Positions 49,473 to 58,251 of a DNA stretch of 64,000 nt are shown here, one piece after another. The position numbers were made by a program, and so were the translations under genes. Origin of the DNA: Caulobacterales bacterium (lineage in GTDB: Bacteria > Pseudomonadota > Alphaproteobacteria > Caulobacterales > Parvularculaceae); the NCBI GenBank assembly GCA_020638525.1, contig JACKIL010000001.1:410396-474395 (forward strand). The letters run 5' to 3'. The notes below the pieces were generated by a model. It was not told where the DNA came from. It saw nothing but the letters and a program-made list of their open reading frames with translations, and did no database searches. Numbering within the stretch: the stretch's first letter is position 1; each line of letters starts with the position of its first letter.

Positions 49473-52142
49473 CTATTCGGCGGCGGTCTTCTTCGCGGCT
49501 TTTTTTGTCGCCTTCTTGGCGGCTTTCTTTGCAGGCGCTTTCTTCGTCGCCGCCTTTTTCGCCGCAGGTTTTGCGGCTTCTTTCTTCGGCGCGGCCGCTT
49601 TCTTCTTGGTCGCCTTTTTCTTGGCGGTTGGCGGCTTTTTCTCGCGCGCGGCGAGGAGCGGCAACGCGTCTTCGAGTGTCACCGCGTCGGGAGATAGATC
49701 CTTCGGAAGCGTCGCGTTGGTTTTCTGGTGTTTGATGTAGGGGCCGTAGCGGCCGTCCATCACGTTCACCGGCTCGCCAGTTACGGGGTGTGCGCCAAGC
49801 TCCTTCAGCGGCTTTGCGCCGGCTCCACGCTGGCCGCGCGGGTTGGCGCGCTTTTCTGCGATGAGCGTGACTGCGCGATTGAGGCCAATCTCGAATACGT
49901 CATCGATCGACGGCAGGTTCGCGTAAGTCTTGCCGTGCTTCACGAAGGGACCGAAGCGGCCGAGGCCGGCTTCGATCATCTCGCCATCTTCCGGATGCGG
50001 ACCGACTTCGCGCGGCAAAGAGAGCAGCATCAGCGCGCGTTCGAGGTCGAGGTCCTCGATCTTCCAGCCTTTGGGAATCCCGGCGCGTTTCGGCTTTTCC
50101 TTTGAATCCTTCTCCTGCTCGCCGAGCTGAATGTAGGGGCCGAAGCGACCGATTTTCAGAGTGACTTCAAGCTCCGAATTCGGGTCGATGCCGAGAACGC
50201 GGTCGCCTTCCGCCGCTGCATCGCCTTCGGCCGCGGAAAGTTGTCGCGTGAAGTTGCAATTCGGATAGTTCGAGCAGCCGATGAAGGCGCCATATTTGCC
50301 CGTCTTCAGCGACAGACGCCCATCGGCGCAGGCAGGACAAGCGCGCGGGTCCGAGCCGTCTGCTTTTTTCGGGAAGATGAGCGGGGCGAGGGCGACATTG
50401 AGCGCTTCGAGAACATCTGTGATGCGCAGCTCGCCGATATCTTCGACGCTCGCCGAGAAGTCCTTCCAGAAGTCGCGCAGGAATTCCTTCCAGTTGACGT
50501 CGCCATTCGAGATTTCGTCGAGCTGTTCTTCGAGGTTCGCCGTGAAATCATATTCGACGTAGCGGCGGAAGAAATTCTCCAGAAACGCCGTAACGATGCG
50601 GCCTTTCGAATCCGGCACGAAGCGGTTCTTGTCCATCGTGACATAGCCGCGGTCGCGCAAAGTCGAGAGCGTCGAGGCGTAAGTCGAGGGGCGGCCAATG
50701 CCGAGTTCTTCGAGGCGTTTGACGAGGCTTGCTTCCGAATAGCGCGGCGGGGGCTGCGTGAAATGCTGGTCAGCTTTCACATCGCGCGCATCGGCGCCCG
50801 CGCCCTGACGGACTTTGGGCAGAATGCTTGCGCCTTCTTCGCCCTCCGCGTCGTCGCGGCCTTCTTCGTAAAGCCTGAGGAAACCGTCGAAGAGCACGAC
50901 GGAGCCCGTCGCGCGCAGGCCTGTCTTCTTGTCTGACGAGACGATTTCGATCGTCGTGTTCTCAAGGCGCGCGGCTTCCATCTGGCTCGCCATCGCGCGC
51001 TTCCAGATCAATTCGTAGAGGCGGCGCTGATCCTGATCGAGGCCGTGAACCTTCGAGGGGTGGCGCGAGAAGGAGGTCGGGCGAATACATTCGTGCGCTT
51101 CCTGTGCGTTCTTCGCCTTCGTCTTGTAGACGCGCGGAGAGTCCGGAACGTAATTGTCGCCAAACTCGCCACTGATGACGCGACGCGCATCCGCAATCGC
51201 TTCGCCGGCCATGTCGACGCCGTCGGTACGCATATAAGTGATGAGACCGGTGGTCTCGCCGCCAATGTCGATGCCTTCGTAAAGGCGCTGCGCGACGCGC
51301 ATCGTGTTCGCGGCATTGAAGCCGAGTTTGCGCGAAGCTTCCTGTTGCAGAGTCGAGGTCGTGAAGGGCGGCGGCGGGTTGCGGCGCGAAGGTTTCGCTT
51401 CAACGGATTCAATTGCGAATTTCGACGTCTCAACCGCGCGCTTAGCCGCTAGCGCCGACGTTTCGTTGTTGAGCGTGAATTTCTTCAGCTTCTCGCCTTC
51501 GTGCGTGACGAGGCGCGCTTCGAAGGGCGCGCTGCCGTCGGACGTCACAGAGGCCGCGACGGTCCAGTATTCTTCCGGCGTGAAGATTTCGATTTCGGTC
51601 TCGCGGTCGCAGATCAACCGGAGGGCGACAGACTGCACGCGTCCAGCGGAACGCGCGCCGGGTAGCTTGCGCCAAAGAACCGGGGAGAGCGTGAAGCCGA
51701 CGAGATAATCAAGCGCGCGGCGCGCGAGATAGGCGTCGACAAGGTCCTGATCGATCTTGCGCGGATGCGCCATCGCTTCGAGCACGGCCGACTTCGTGAT
51801 GGCGTTGAACGCCACGCGGTCGATCTCTTTGCCCTTGAGAGCGTTCTTCTGCGCGAGCACTTCGAGGATATGCCAGGAGATCGCTTCGCCTTCCCGATCG
51901 GGGTCGGTTGCGAGGACGAGACGGTCAGCCGATTTCACCGCATCGGCGATTTCGGCGACGCGCTTCTTCGAGCCGGGATCGAGCTCCCAGAGCATGGAAA
52001 AGTCTTCGGCGGGTTTGACCGATCCGTCCTTCGAGGGGAGGTCGCGGATATGCCCGTAAGAGGCGAGGACCTTATAACCGGACCCGAGATACTTATTGAT
52101 GGTCTTTGCTTTGGACGGCGATTCGACGATCACTACCTGCAT
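49473..52142 (-). CDS. topA: DNA topoisomerase I
   Basis: An 889-residue type IA topoisomerase relaxing negative supercoils. It has a Toprim domain (VVIVESPSKAKTINKYLG, then ATDPDREGEAISWH with the acidic triad), the active-site Tyr in GLITYMRTDG, GRVQSVALRLICDRE, and one C-terminal zinc finger (CPACADG...CSNYPNC) followed by three TopoI C-repeat segments (KIGRFGPYIQLG, GLGRFGPFVKHG, RYGPYIKHQK). It ends with a Lys/Ala-rich histone-H1-like tail of about 55 residues. The size and tail are typical of alphaproteobacterial TopA. It is preceded by dprA across a gap that holds a small plus-strand gene. Confidence 0.97.
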   Translation of the reverse strand: MQVVIVESPSKAKTINKYLGSGYKVLASYGHIRDLPSKDGSVKPAEDFSMLWELDPGSKKRVAEIADAVKSADRLVLATDPDREGEAISWHILEVLAQKNALKGKEIDRVAFNAITKSAVLEAMAHPRKIDQDLVDAYLARRALDYLVGFTLSPVLWRKLPGARSAGRVQSVALRLICDRETEIEIFTPEEYWTVAASVTSDGSAPFEARLVTHEGEKLKKFTLNNETSALAAKRAVETSKFAIESVEAKPSRRNPPPPFTTSTLQQEASRKLGFNAANTMRVAQRLYEGIDIGGETTGLITYMRTDGVDMAGEAIADARRVISGEFGDNYVPDSPRVYKTKAKNAQEAHECIRPTSFSRHPSKVHGLDQDQRRLYELIWKRAMASQMEAARLENTTIEIVSSDKKTGLRATGSVVLFDGFLRLYEEGRDDAEGEEGASILPKVRQGAGADARDVKADQHFTQPPPRYSEASLVKRLEELGIGRPSTYASTLSTLRDRGYVTMDKNRFVPDSKGRIVTAFLENFFRRYVEYDFTANLEEQLDEISNGDVNWKEFLRDFWKDFSASVEDIGELRITDVLEALNVALAPLIFPKKADGSDPRACPACADGRLSLKTGKYGAFIGCSNYPNCNFTRQLSAAEGDAAAEGDRVLGIDPNSELEVTLKIGRFGPYIQLGEQEKDSKEKPKRAGIPKGWKIEDLDLERALMLLSLPREVGPHPEDGEMIEAGLGRFGPFVKHGKTYANLPSIDDVFEIGLNRAVTLIAEKRANPRGQRGAGAKPLKELGAHPVTGEPVNVMDGRYGPYIKHQKTNATLPKDLSPDAVTLEDALPLLAAREKKPPTAKKKATKKKAAAPKKEAAKPAAKKAATKKAPAKKAAKKATKKAAKKTAAE

Positions 52143-52344
52143 GCGCCGCGCTTCTCCCTGGCCGCGATGCCGGGGGCTGCCCCGGCGTTGGCGCGGGAAA
52201 CTGCGTTGGGCGCCGCGGCTCTGTCAACATGGGCTCTTTTAAAAGAATACAACCTATGGTAAGCATTAACCATGTTTGCGTATTAAGAGTTGTTGCTTTA
52301 TTCTGAAAATTCGGGCGGGCTAATGATTGAAAATGGGGGAGAGA

Positions 52345-52548
52345 ATGTCGTTCAGGCATGAGGGTTCGTCGGCGGTTTACGCCGGTGACGTACCGGCTTC
52401 GTCCGCGCTGACGCCGTCCCAGCGAGCCGAATATATAGAAGAGCTGGTCACCCAGCTCGAGCGTCTTGCGGAGGGGCCTGACCTGGCGCGGCTGCGCGAG
52501 TTGCTTGGGCTCGCGCGTGCTGAAGCCCGTCGCCAGACATTCGGTTAG
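52345..52548 (+). CDS. Small conserved-looking helical protein, unknown function
   Basis: A 67-residue protein. The ATG at 52345 directly follows GGGGGAGAGA, a strong ribosome site, which supports a real gene; in-frame starts at 52327 and 52333 lack this. The C-terminal two thirds (SQRAEYIEELVTQLERLAEG, then LARLRELLGLARAEARRQ) form amphipathic helices with a leucine pattern. It has no signal peptide or membrane helix. It lies divergent from topA and convergent with dprA. The 202-bp region upstream is AT-rich and probably holds both promoters. I do not recognise its family; a regulator or adaptor is possible but unproven. Confidence 0.6.
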   Translation: MSFRHEGSSAVYAGDVPASSALTPSQRAEYIEELVTQLERLAEGPDLARLRELLGLARAEARRQTFG

Positions 52549-52568
52549 CTGGCCCGGTTTCTGATCGC

Positions 52569-53702
52569 CTAGTCAGCCGCTCTTGAGAAGCGCCCGCCGG
52601 AATGCTCTTCCGCCTTGCCCGCGAGGACGAGGTCGAGCAGGGCATCGGCGACAAGGCCGGGCGGCGCGTCAACTTCACGCAGAATTTCATCGCGGTGCAT
52701 CGGCGTGAAGCTCAGCGCTTCGAAGACTGATTCGCGGAGAGCTTCTGAAGCGCCGGCTTCGAACGCATCGCCGCGCGATGCGTTCCAGTCGTCATCGAAG
52801 AGAGAACCGCCGTCGCGCGCGCCGCGATTCTGTTCGGCGAGCGCCTGAAGAATGTCTTCCGCGCTCTCGACGAGCGTCGCCCCCGAACGGATGAGGCCGT
52901 TCGCGCCTTGGCAGCGCGGATCGAGCGGCGAGCCCGGTACGGCGAAAACCTCGCGTCCATAATCGAGCGCGCAACGCGCAGTGATAAGCGTTCCCGATTT
53001 CGTCGCCGCTTCGACGACGACAATACCGCGCGACAACCCGGCGATAAGGCGATTGCGCCTTGGAAAATCGCGCGCCGTCGGCTGCTGGCCGAGCGCGCGC
53101 TCGGAGATGATCGCGCCGCGCTCGCTGATTTCGCGCGTCAGCTCTGCATGCTCCGGCGGGTAGATGACATCGACGCCGCCAGCGACGACCGCGATCGTGC
53201 CGCTGTCGAGAGCGGCTGCATGCGCCGCGCCGTCAATTCCGCGCGCAAGGCCAGATACGACGACGACGTCTTCACGGGCGAGCCCTTCGGCGAGATTGCG
53301 CGCGATCTTGCGTCCCGCCGCGGACGCGTTCCGCGCGCCGACGATCGCGACCGCTGGCCGCTCGAAAAGCGAGGCATGGCCTTTGACGCAGAGGATCGGC
53401 GGCCGGTCGGGGATATGCTGAAGCATCGCGGGATAGTCGGGCTCGCACGCCGCGATCAGCCGCGCGCCGAATTTATCGGCGGCAGCGAGTTCTTCTTCTG
53501 CAAGCCGCCGATCATAGACCTTGATCGGACCCGAGCGGCCCGCATTGCGCGCGATGGAGGGAAGCGCTTTCAGCGCTTCGCCGGCGTCGCCGAATTTTGT
53601 GAGGAGGCGAAAAAAGCTGATCGGACCGATCGAGTCCGTCCGGATGAGCTGCAGCCAGTCGAGGCGCTCGCGCGCATCAAGGGTTCGCTGCTCTCCGAAC
53701 AT
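52569..53702 (-). CDS. dprA: DNA-processing protein DprA
   Basis: A 377-residue protein that binds incoming single-stranded DNA during transformation and loads RecA. It has an N-terminal helical SAM-like region (RLDWLQLIRTDSIGPISFFRLL), the Rossmann-type domain with VAIVGARNASAAGRKIARNL, VVVSGLARGIDGAAHAAAL, SERALGQQPTARDFPRRNRLIAGLS and FAVPGSPLDPRCQGANGLI, and a C-terminal winged-helix (about 305-377). The ATG at 53702 overlaps the plsY stop (TAATG), so the genes are translationally coupled. The frame stays open to 53957, but that part lies inside plsY. Suggests at least potential natural competence. Confidence 0.95.
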   Translation of the reverse strand: MFGEQRTLDARERLDWLQLIRTDSIGPISFFRLLTKFGDAGEALKALPSIARNAGRSGPIKVYDRRLAEEELAAADKFGARLIAACEPDYPAMLQHIPDRPPILCVKGHASLFERPAVAIVGARNASAAGRKIARNLAEGLAREDVVVVSGLARGIDGAAHAAALDSGTIAVVAGGVDVIYPPEHAELTREISERGAIISERALGQQPTARDFPRRNRLIAGLSRGIVVVEAATKSGTLITARCALDYGREVFAVPGSPLDPRCQGANGLIRSGATLVESAEDILQALAEQNRGARDGGSLFDDDWNASRGDAFEAGASEALRESVFEALSFTPMHRDEILREVDAPPGLVADALLDLVLAGKAEEHSGGRFSRAAD

Positions 53703-54295
53703 TAGACGGCCGCTTCTTTTTTCTTCGCGCCGATTTTCGGTTCCACGCCTTTCAGCAGCCGGGCGATGTTCTCTTTGTGCCGAATGAATATGAGCAGCGT
53801 CATGAAAATCGCCGCGATCGAGAAAGTCGGCTTGCCCATCGCGAAGAGCACAAAGGGGCTCGCCGCAGCGGCGACGAGCGCCGACAGCGATGAATAGCGT
53901 GAGACATAGGCGCCGGCGAGCCACATGAGGCAGGCGAAAATACCGGCGGGGAACCACATGGCGAGAAGCGTGCCGAGGAAGGTCGCAACGCCCTTGCCGC
54001 CTTTGAACCCGAGCCAGACGGGAAAGCAGTGACCGAGAAACGCCGCCGCACCGGCGACTTCCGGCCGCCAGCCCATCGCATAAGCGATGATAACAGCGAT
54101 CGCGCCTTTGCCGCTGTCGAGGATGAGCGTTGCGAGCGCAAGGTCCTTGCGGCCCGTTCGAAGCACGTTCGTCGCGCCGATATTGCCGGAGCCGATCGTG
54201 CGAATGTCGCCGAGCCCTGCAAGCTTGGTGATGACGAGCCCGAACGGCACTGAGCCGAACAGATAGCCGAGGACGAGGGGGAGAACGTAAGTCAT
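53702..54295 (-). CDS. plsY: Glycerol-3-phosphate acyltransferase, acyl-phosphate dependent
   Basis: A 197-residue inner-membrane enzyme, five to seven helices, that starts phospholipid synthesis by acylating glycerol-3-phosphate with acyl phosphate. The three conserved loops are visible: LGYLFGSVPFGLVI, GSGNIGATNVLRTGRK and GFKGGKGVATFLG. The length and order before dprA are conserved in alphaproteobacteria. Its stop is one base into the dprA start codon. The upstream neighbour is the lower-GC BRCT gene. Confidence 0.96.
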   Translation of the reverse strand: MTYVLPLVLGYLFGSVPFGLVITKLAGLGDIRTIGSGNIGATNVLRTGRKDLALATLILDSGKGAIAVIIAYAMGWRPEVAGAAAFLGHCFPVWLGFKGGKGVATFLGTLLAMWFPAGIFACLMWLAGAYVSRYSSLSALVAAAASPFVLFAMGKPTFSIAAIFMTLLIFIRHKENIARLLKGVEPKIGAKKKEAAV

Positions 54296-54304
54296 CGATT
54301 CACA

Positions 54305-54910
54305 TCACAAAAACTTATGCCAGTGTTCTTCCGACACGAGTGAAATCGGGTAGCCTTTGTCGCGATATTCACACGCCTTGAGAATTTTGTTTCCAAATGA
54401 GGAATGCTTCCAAGAGTCCGTTGCATAGGTCCCAATCACTACGAAATTCGTCTTCGCGGTTAATGAGCCAGCATTCCCACCCCTTTTAATCACCGCCTCC
54501 TCGCACTGTTTCCTATTTCCGAAGACAAAGGTGCCTGTGAAACAGAAAGTGCTACCTAGGAAGGTCACATCAGGGGCGGGTGAGCAGAGCGGCAATGTGG
54601 TAGCCTTCATCGCCTCGCCAAGCTCGAAGTCTCTGCTTGAAAGCCGATTTAGAGTGTCGAGCAGTTCTACTGTTTCACTCACGTCTAATGACCCGTCGCC
54701 TAGCATTTCTGATACCCGCGCGTACAGAGTTCGGACGAGAGGATGATCGGTGATATGAAGATTTTGCGAGAGCCATTTCTGCAAGAATTCGGCCTCGGCA
54801 AAATTGATCTTTCCGTCCGCGGCGATCCCCTTCGCCAAGCCAATCATTTCGTCAACCTGACGGCTGCTAAGCCTGTCTTCGCCAAAAACTGAATGTAGCT
54901 TTTCGTTCAT
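54305..54910 (-). CDS. BRCT-domain protein with TerB-like N-terminal domain
   Basis: A 201-residue protein. Residues about 1-95 are helical and acidic (DRLSSRQVDEMIGLAKGIAADGKIN, FAEAEFLQKWL), resembling TerB/tellurite-resistance-like domains. Residues about 115-201 are a BRCT domain (STFCFTGTFVFGNRKQCEEAVIKR, then GNAGSLTAKTNFVVIG and the final Trp in SEEHWHKFL), as found in DNA ligases and DNA-repair adaptors. The ribosome site AGGAG lies seven bases before the ATG. Its composition is clearly less GC-rich than its neighbours, with more A/T third positions, suggesting recent acquisition. It lies 44 bases downstream of pyrB, before plsY. Function beyond a DNA-repair or nuclease adaptor role is unknown. 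Confidence 0.85.
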   Translation of the reverse strand: MNEKLHSVFGEDRLSSRQVDEMIGLAKGIAADGKINFAEAEFLQKWLSQNLHITDHPLVRTLYARVSEMLGDGSLDVSETVELLDTLNRLSSRDFELGEAMKATTLPLCSPAPDVTFLGSTFCFTGTFVFGNRKQCEEAVIKRGGNAGSLTAKTNFVVIGTYATDSWKHSSFGNKILKACEYRDKGYPISLVSEEHWHKFL

Positions 54911-54954
54911 ATTGTTCTCCTGAGGTGGTTGGAGAAGATGAAGACGCTATGTAC

Positions 54955-55914
54955 CTACAATCCTCCAGTCAGCAGCGCATCGAGACACGCCATGCGCGTT
55001 GCGACGCCGTAGAAGACCTGACGCAGGATGAGCGAACGGTCCGGATCATCCGCGAGCGCGCCGTCGATTTCAATGCCGCGATTCATCGGGCCGGGATGCA
55101 TCACCCATGCGCCGGGCTTTGCGAGCTTCAGCGTGTCATAGGTGAGGCCGTAGGTTTCGAAATAGCCCTGCGCAGCGACCTTGCCGTCGCCTTCCATGCG
55201 TTCGAACTGCATGCGCAGCGCCATGACGATGTCGGCGCCGGCGAGGCCTTCTTCGAGCGACGCAAAGCGCCGGACGTCCTTGTGCTGATCATCGTCGGGC
55301 ATCAGGTGCGCCGGGCCGACAAAGCGCACTTCAGCGCCGAGGCGCGTGAAGAGCCTCACATCGGAGCCGGCGACGCGCGAATGCCTGATGTCGCCGCAGA
55401 TCGCGATGACGAGACCCTTTAGATCGCCATGGACGGAGCGGATCGCGGCGGCGTCGAGGAGCGCCTGCGTCGGGTGCTCCCAGGCGCCGGCGCCGGCGTT
55501 GATGACGGGAAAGTCGAGCCGCTCGGCGAGCGAGGCGGGCACCGCCGAGTCGCTGTGGCGGATGATCATCACATGCGCGCCCATCGCGCCGAGCGTCTGC
55601 GCCGTGTCGATGAGCGCTTCGCCCTTGTTCACGGAGGAGGCTGCAACCGGCACGTTGATGACGTCTGCGCCGAGTTTCTTTCCAGCGAGTTCGAAGGAGA
55701 GATTCGTCCGCGTCGAGTTTTCGAAGAAGAGATTGATTTGTGTCTTGCCGGCGAGGCGTTGCGGCGGGCGCTCGCCGCGCTTCAGGTAACCGGCGTAGTG
55801 TTCGGCGAGAGCAAGAACATAGTCGATCTCAGCGAAGGACAGATTATCGACGCCAACGATGTTGCTGGCAGTCCAACCGCCGGCAGGCGGCGCGGGGCGT
55901 TCAATGGCTTCCAT
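54955..55914 (-). CDS. pyrB: Aspartate carbamoyltransferase, catalytic subunit
   Basis: A 319-residue enzyme for the second step of pyrimidine synthesis. It has the carbamoyl-phosphate loop FFENSTRTNLSFE, the GMGAHVMIIRHSDSAVP region, NAGAGAWEHPTQALLDAAAI with the DQ-equivalent, GDIRHSRVAGS and the HPGPMNRGIEID motif. The ATG at 55914 (MEAIERP) fits the family; thirteen upstream codons do not. PyrC is usually encoded next to pyrB in alphaproteobacteria but is not here; the neighbouring position is occupied by the BRCT gene. Confidence 0.96.
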   Translation of the reverse strand: MEAIERPAPPAGGWTASNIVGVDNLSFAEIDYVLALAEHYAGYLKRGERPPQRLAGKTQINLFFENSTRTNLSFELAGKKLGADVINVPVAASSVNKGEALIDTAQTLGAMGAHVMIIRHSDSAVPASLAERLDFPVINAGAGAWEHPTQALLDAAAIRSVHGDLKGLVIAICGDIRHSRVAGSDVRLFTRLGAEVRFVGPAHLMPDDDQHKDVRRFASLEEGLAGADIVMALRMQFERMEGDGKVAAQGYFETYGLTYDTLKLAKPGAWVMHPGPMNRGIEIDGALADDPDRSLILRQVFYGVATRMACLDALLTGGL

Positions 55915-55960
55915 GAAAGCCGGTTCTATAGGCCTCCGGCGCGCGCCGTGCAATCACGTC

Positions 55961-56308
55961 CTACGAGGTCGAGGATTTGCTCTTCATGAGCCACATGCCG
56001 CCAAGGGCGAGCACGGCGACGTCGATCGCGAACATGACATAGAGGCTCGGCGGGCCACCATTCTTGATGAAGTTGAGGCCGCCAAGGCCGAGGCCGAGGG
56101 CGGTCATCACCATGGCGACGCGCACCGCCGTCGCCTTGCCCGGATAGACGAAGAGGCCAAGCAGAAAATAGGCGATCCCGAAGAGGGTGAGACCGAATTT
56201 CAAATCGCCGACATTGCCCGTGAGCGCGACGATCAGGTGCAGGACGCCGGTCAAGACGAGCAGACCCGCCATTGCCCGCTTCAGATTTTCAGGAGCCATC
56301 AGCCGCAT
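55961..56308 (-). CDS. Small four-helix membrane protein, unknown function
   Basis: A 115-residue protein with about four hydrophobic helices (residues about 12-31, 38-53, 62-79 and 86-106) and short charged loops, ending in a Ser/Lys tail. AAGGAGG lies just upstream; the ATGs at 56308 and 56299 are both possible starts. It overlaps the end of ruvX by about 20 bases on the same strand, implying coupling. I do not recognise the family. It is not an obvious small multidrug transporter, since a helix-1 Glu is missing. Confidence 0.65.
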   Translation of the reverse strand: MRLMAPENLKRAMAGLLVLTGVLHLIVALTGNVGDLKFGLTLFGIAYFLLGLFVYPGKATAVRVAMVMTALGLGLGGLNFIKNGGPPSLYVMFAIDVAVLALGGMWLMKSKSSTS

Positions 56309-56780
56309 TCCCTCCTTGGCCGGCGTTTCTCAGCCGGTCTATTGCTCCCTGCAGTATAAAGGCTGCCGCCGATTCGTCGATCTTTTCGGCCCGCTTGGCG
56401 CGGCTCGCATCGAGCGCGATGAGTTCCCGCTCCATCGCCGCTGTGGAGAGCCGCTCGTCCCAGAAGGCGACGGGCAGGGGGAGGATACGGGCGAGATTGC
56501 GCGCAAAGGCCCGCGTGGACTGGACCCGCGGCCCCTCCGTTCCATCCATATTGAGAGGAAGACCGAGGATGAGCCCGACTGCTTTCCGCTCCGCAGCGAG
56601 GGCGGCGAGGCGCTCCGCGTCCGGGGTGAATTTCGTTCGGCGAATGGTCGTCACCGGCGTCGCCACCATGCGGTCAGGGTCGCAGCTCGCAACGCCGATG
56701 GTTTTGTCGCCGAGATCGAGGCCGAGAAGGGTTCCGCGCGCGCCGAACGCCTCGGCCTGTTGTTGGAAAACGTCTTTCAT
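56289..56780 (-). CDS. ruvX: Putative pre-16S rRNA nuclease / Holliday-junction resolvase-like YqgF
   Basis: A 163-residue RNase H-fold protein. It has LLGLDLGDKTIGVASCD with the first catalytic Asp, VGLILGLPLNMDGTEGPRVQST, LPVAFWDERLSTAAMERELI with the catalytic Glu, and the late KIDESAAAFILQGAIDRL with the final Asp. The known role of YqgF is maturation of the 16S rRNA 5' end. I start at the ATG at 56780 (MKDVFQQQ), which matches family length; a further 44 codons upstream do not. It is divergent from the peptidase gene by about 40 bases. Confidence 0.94.
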   Translation of the reverse strand: MKDVFQQQAEAFGARGTLLGLDLGDKTIGVASCDPDRMVATPVTTIRRTKFTPDAERLAALAAERKAVGLILGLPLNMDGTEGPRVQSTRAFARNLARILPLPVAFWDERLSTAAMERELIALDASRAKRAEKIDESAAAFILQGAIDRLRNAGQGGNAADGS

Positions 56781-56819
56781 GTGTTCATGGTAACATGAAA
56801 GACCGCGCGGCGGGCGGAG

Positions 56820-58160
56820 TTGACATTGGCGTATTGGAAGACACTGACCTTGCTGGCTTGGGCCGCGCTTTTCGCCGTAGCGGCTTGCTCGCGCGTCGGC
56901 GATGCGGCGCAAGAGCCCGACATAAGAATATCAATCGAGCAGCGCGCGGACGGCGCGCTCGATCTGTCATATACGCTGCTCTCAGCGCGCGCCCGGCTCG
57001 ATCTCGGGCCGTCGCTAGGCGGCTACCGCGCGGCGAGTTGGAGCGTCGAGACGCCGGGGCTATCGATCAGCTCGGAAGCGGGGCGCGATTATCTGGTCGC
57101 AGACGAAGGGAAGCGCTTTCGTGAGGCGCGCATCACCGTTCTTCCGTACAAGAATAATTTCGCCAAGCAATATGAGCCTGTAGCGAGCCTTTCAGGCGGC
57201 GCGGTGATCTACACCGGGCATTTCTGGCCATGGGAAGGGAAGGGAAAGCGCCTCGCCGCCAGCTTCGACTTCATTCCGGCGAGCGGCGCACACGCGGCGG
57301 CTTTTGGCGAAACAGCCGACACGTTCACAGAATGGTCGAGCCCATTTCACCATCCGGCATTCGTTTACCTTGGCGCGGTTACGCCGCTCAAGCTGGGCGC
57401 GACGGCGGCCGTCATCGATCCATCGGCGCCGGATTGGGTAGCGGATGCGCTGATAGAGGACGCGCAGGGAATTTTCGACGGACTCGCCAAAGCGTTCGGT
57501 CGAAAGCTCGATGCACCGCCTGATCTGTTTCTCATCATGGACGGAGAGGATGAGCCCGGGCGGCTCCGCTACAGCGGCGACGCGCTGCCCGGTCAGATCG
57601 AGATCCGGCTTTCCGGCGGCGGCTGGAAAGAGGACGGTACAAAGGCGAGGGAAATCCTTCTGGAAGCGACGGCGCATGAGGCCGCTCACCTTTGGCAGCT
57701 CGCGATCCGGCCCAGCGCCGCCGGCGCGCCCGACTGGATTCATGAAGGCGGGGCGGACGCGATCGCAGCCGAATTGATCGAAGGCGGCCCCGAAGAGGCC
57801 GGGCCGCTCGCCGAGGAGCGCGCCGCCTGCCGGGCGGCGCTTGGCGGCCGGTCTCTCGCCGAGGCGGAGGCCCGTGGCGAATGGCGGGCGTCCTACGATT
57901 GCGGGCACGTTCTGGCGGTCATCGCAGCAAAAGCGGTGACGGGGGGAGATGTCGCGGCTTTCTGGCGCGCTTTCATTGACCGGGCTGAAGCGTCAGGCGG
58001 CTATGACGAGGGCCTTTTCCTGTCGATGATCCAGGAAAAAACGGGAAAGGAGTTCGCCGACGCCGTCGGCCGCTTCCCGAGAACCGCCTATGCCGCGCCG
58101 GACAAGGAACTCGCCGCCCTGCTGGCCGGGGCGGATGGGACCGGCGCCGCGAACCGCTAA
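56820..58160 (+). CDS. M1-like (gluzincin) peptidase lipoprotein
   Basis: A 446-residue lipoprotein. The leader ends in a lipobox AVAACS (Cys about residue 22). The second half holds a zinc-protease signature, HEAAHLWQ (HExxH, about residues 294-298) with the third ligand Glu in WIHEGGADAIAAEL about 20 residues later, as in M1/M61 gluzincins. The N-terminal half is beta-rich (DGALDLSYTLLSARARLDLG), like the first domain of M1 proteins. Start codons are TTG at 56820 or TTG at 56826; the latter has GGCGGAG at better spacing. Substrate unknown. It is transcribed away from ruvX. Confidence 0.8.
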   Translation: MTLAYWKTLTLLAWAALFAVAACSRVGDAAQEPDIRISIEQRADGALDLSYTLLSARARLDLGPSLGGYRAASWSVETPGLSISSEAGRDYLVADEGKRFREARITVLPYKNNFAKQYEPVASLSGGAVIYTGHFWPWEGKGKRLAASFDFIPASGAHAAAFGETADTFTEWSSPFHHPAFVYLGAVTPLKLGATAAVIDPSAPDWVADALIEDAQGIFDGLAKAFGRKLDAPPDLFLIMDGEDEPGRLRYSGDALPGQIEIRLSGGGWKEDGTKAREILLEATAHEAAHLWQLAIRPSAAGAPDWIHEGGADAIAAELIEGGPEEAGPLAEERAACRAALGGRSLAEAEARGEWRASYDCGHVLAVIAAKAVTGGDVAAFWRAFIDRAEASGGYDEGLFLSMIQEKTGKEFADAVGRFPRTAYAAPDKELAALLAGADGTGAANR

Positions 58161-58251
58161 TTCCGGCATATCGTCCCGGCCGCGCCATTGCCCTTGAACG
58201 CGCCAGCGGCCATTGATAGGCATCGCCCCCGCATCAGGAGACGGAATTTCG

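Noticed and set aside
49473..49640. Lys/Ala-rich stretch at the topA end as a separate histone-like gene
   Set aside because: It is in frame with topA and such tails are usual in alphaproteobacterial TopA; there is no independent start site.
53703..53957. N-terminal extension of DprA into plsY
   Set aside because: The region encodes the conserved end of PlsY on the same strand in another frame; the TAATG overlap gives the natural DprA start.
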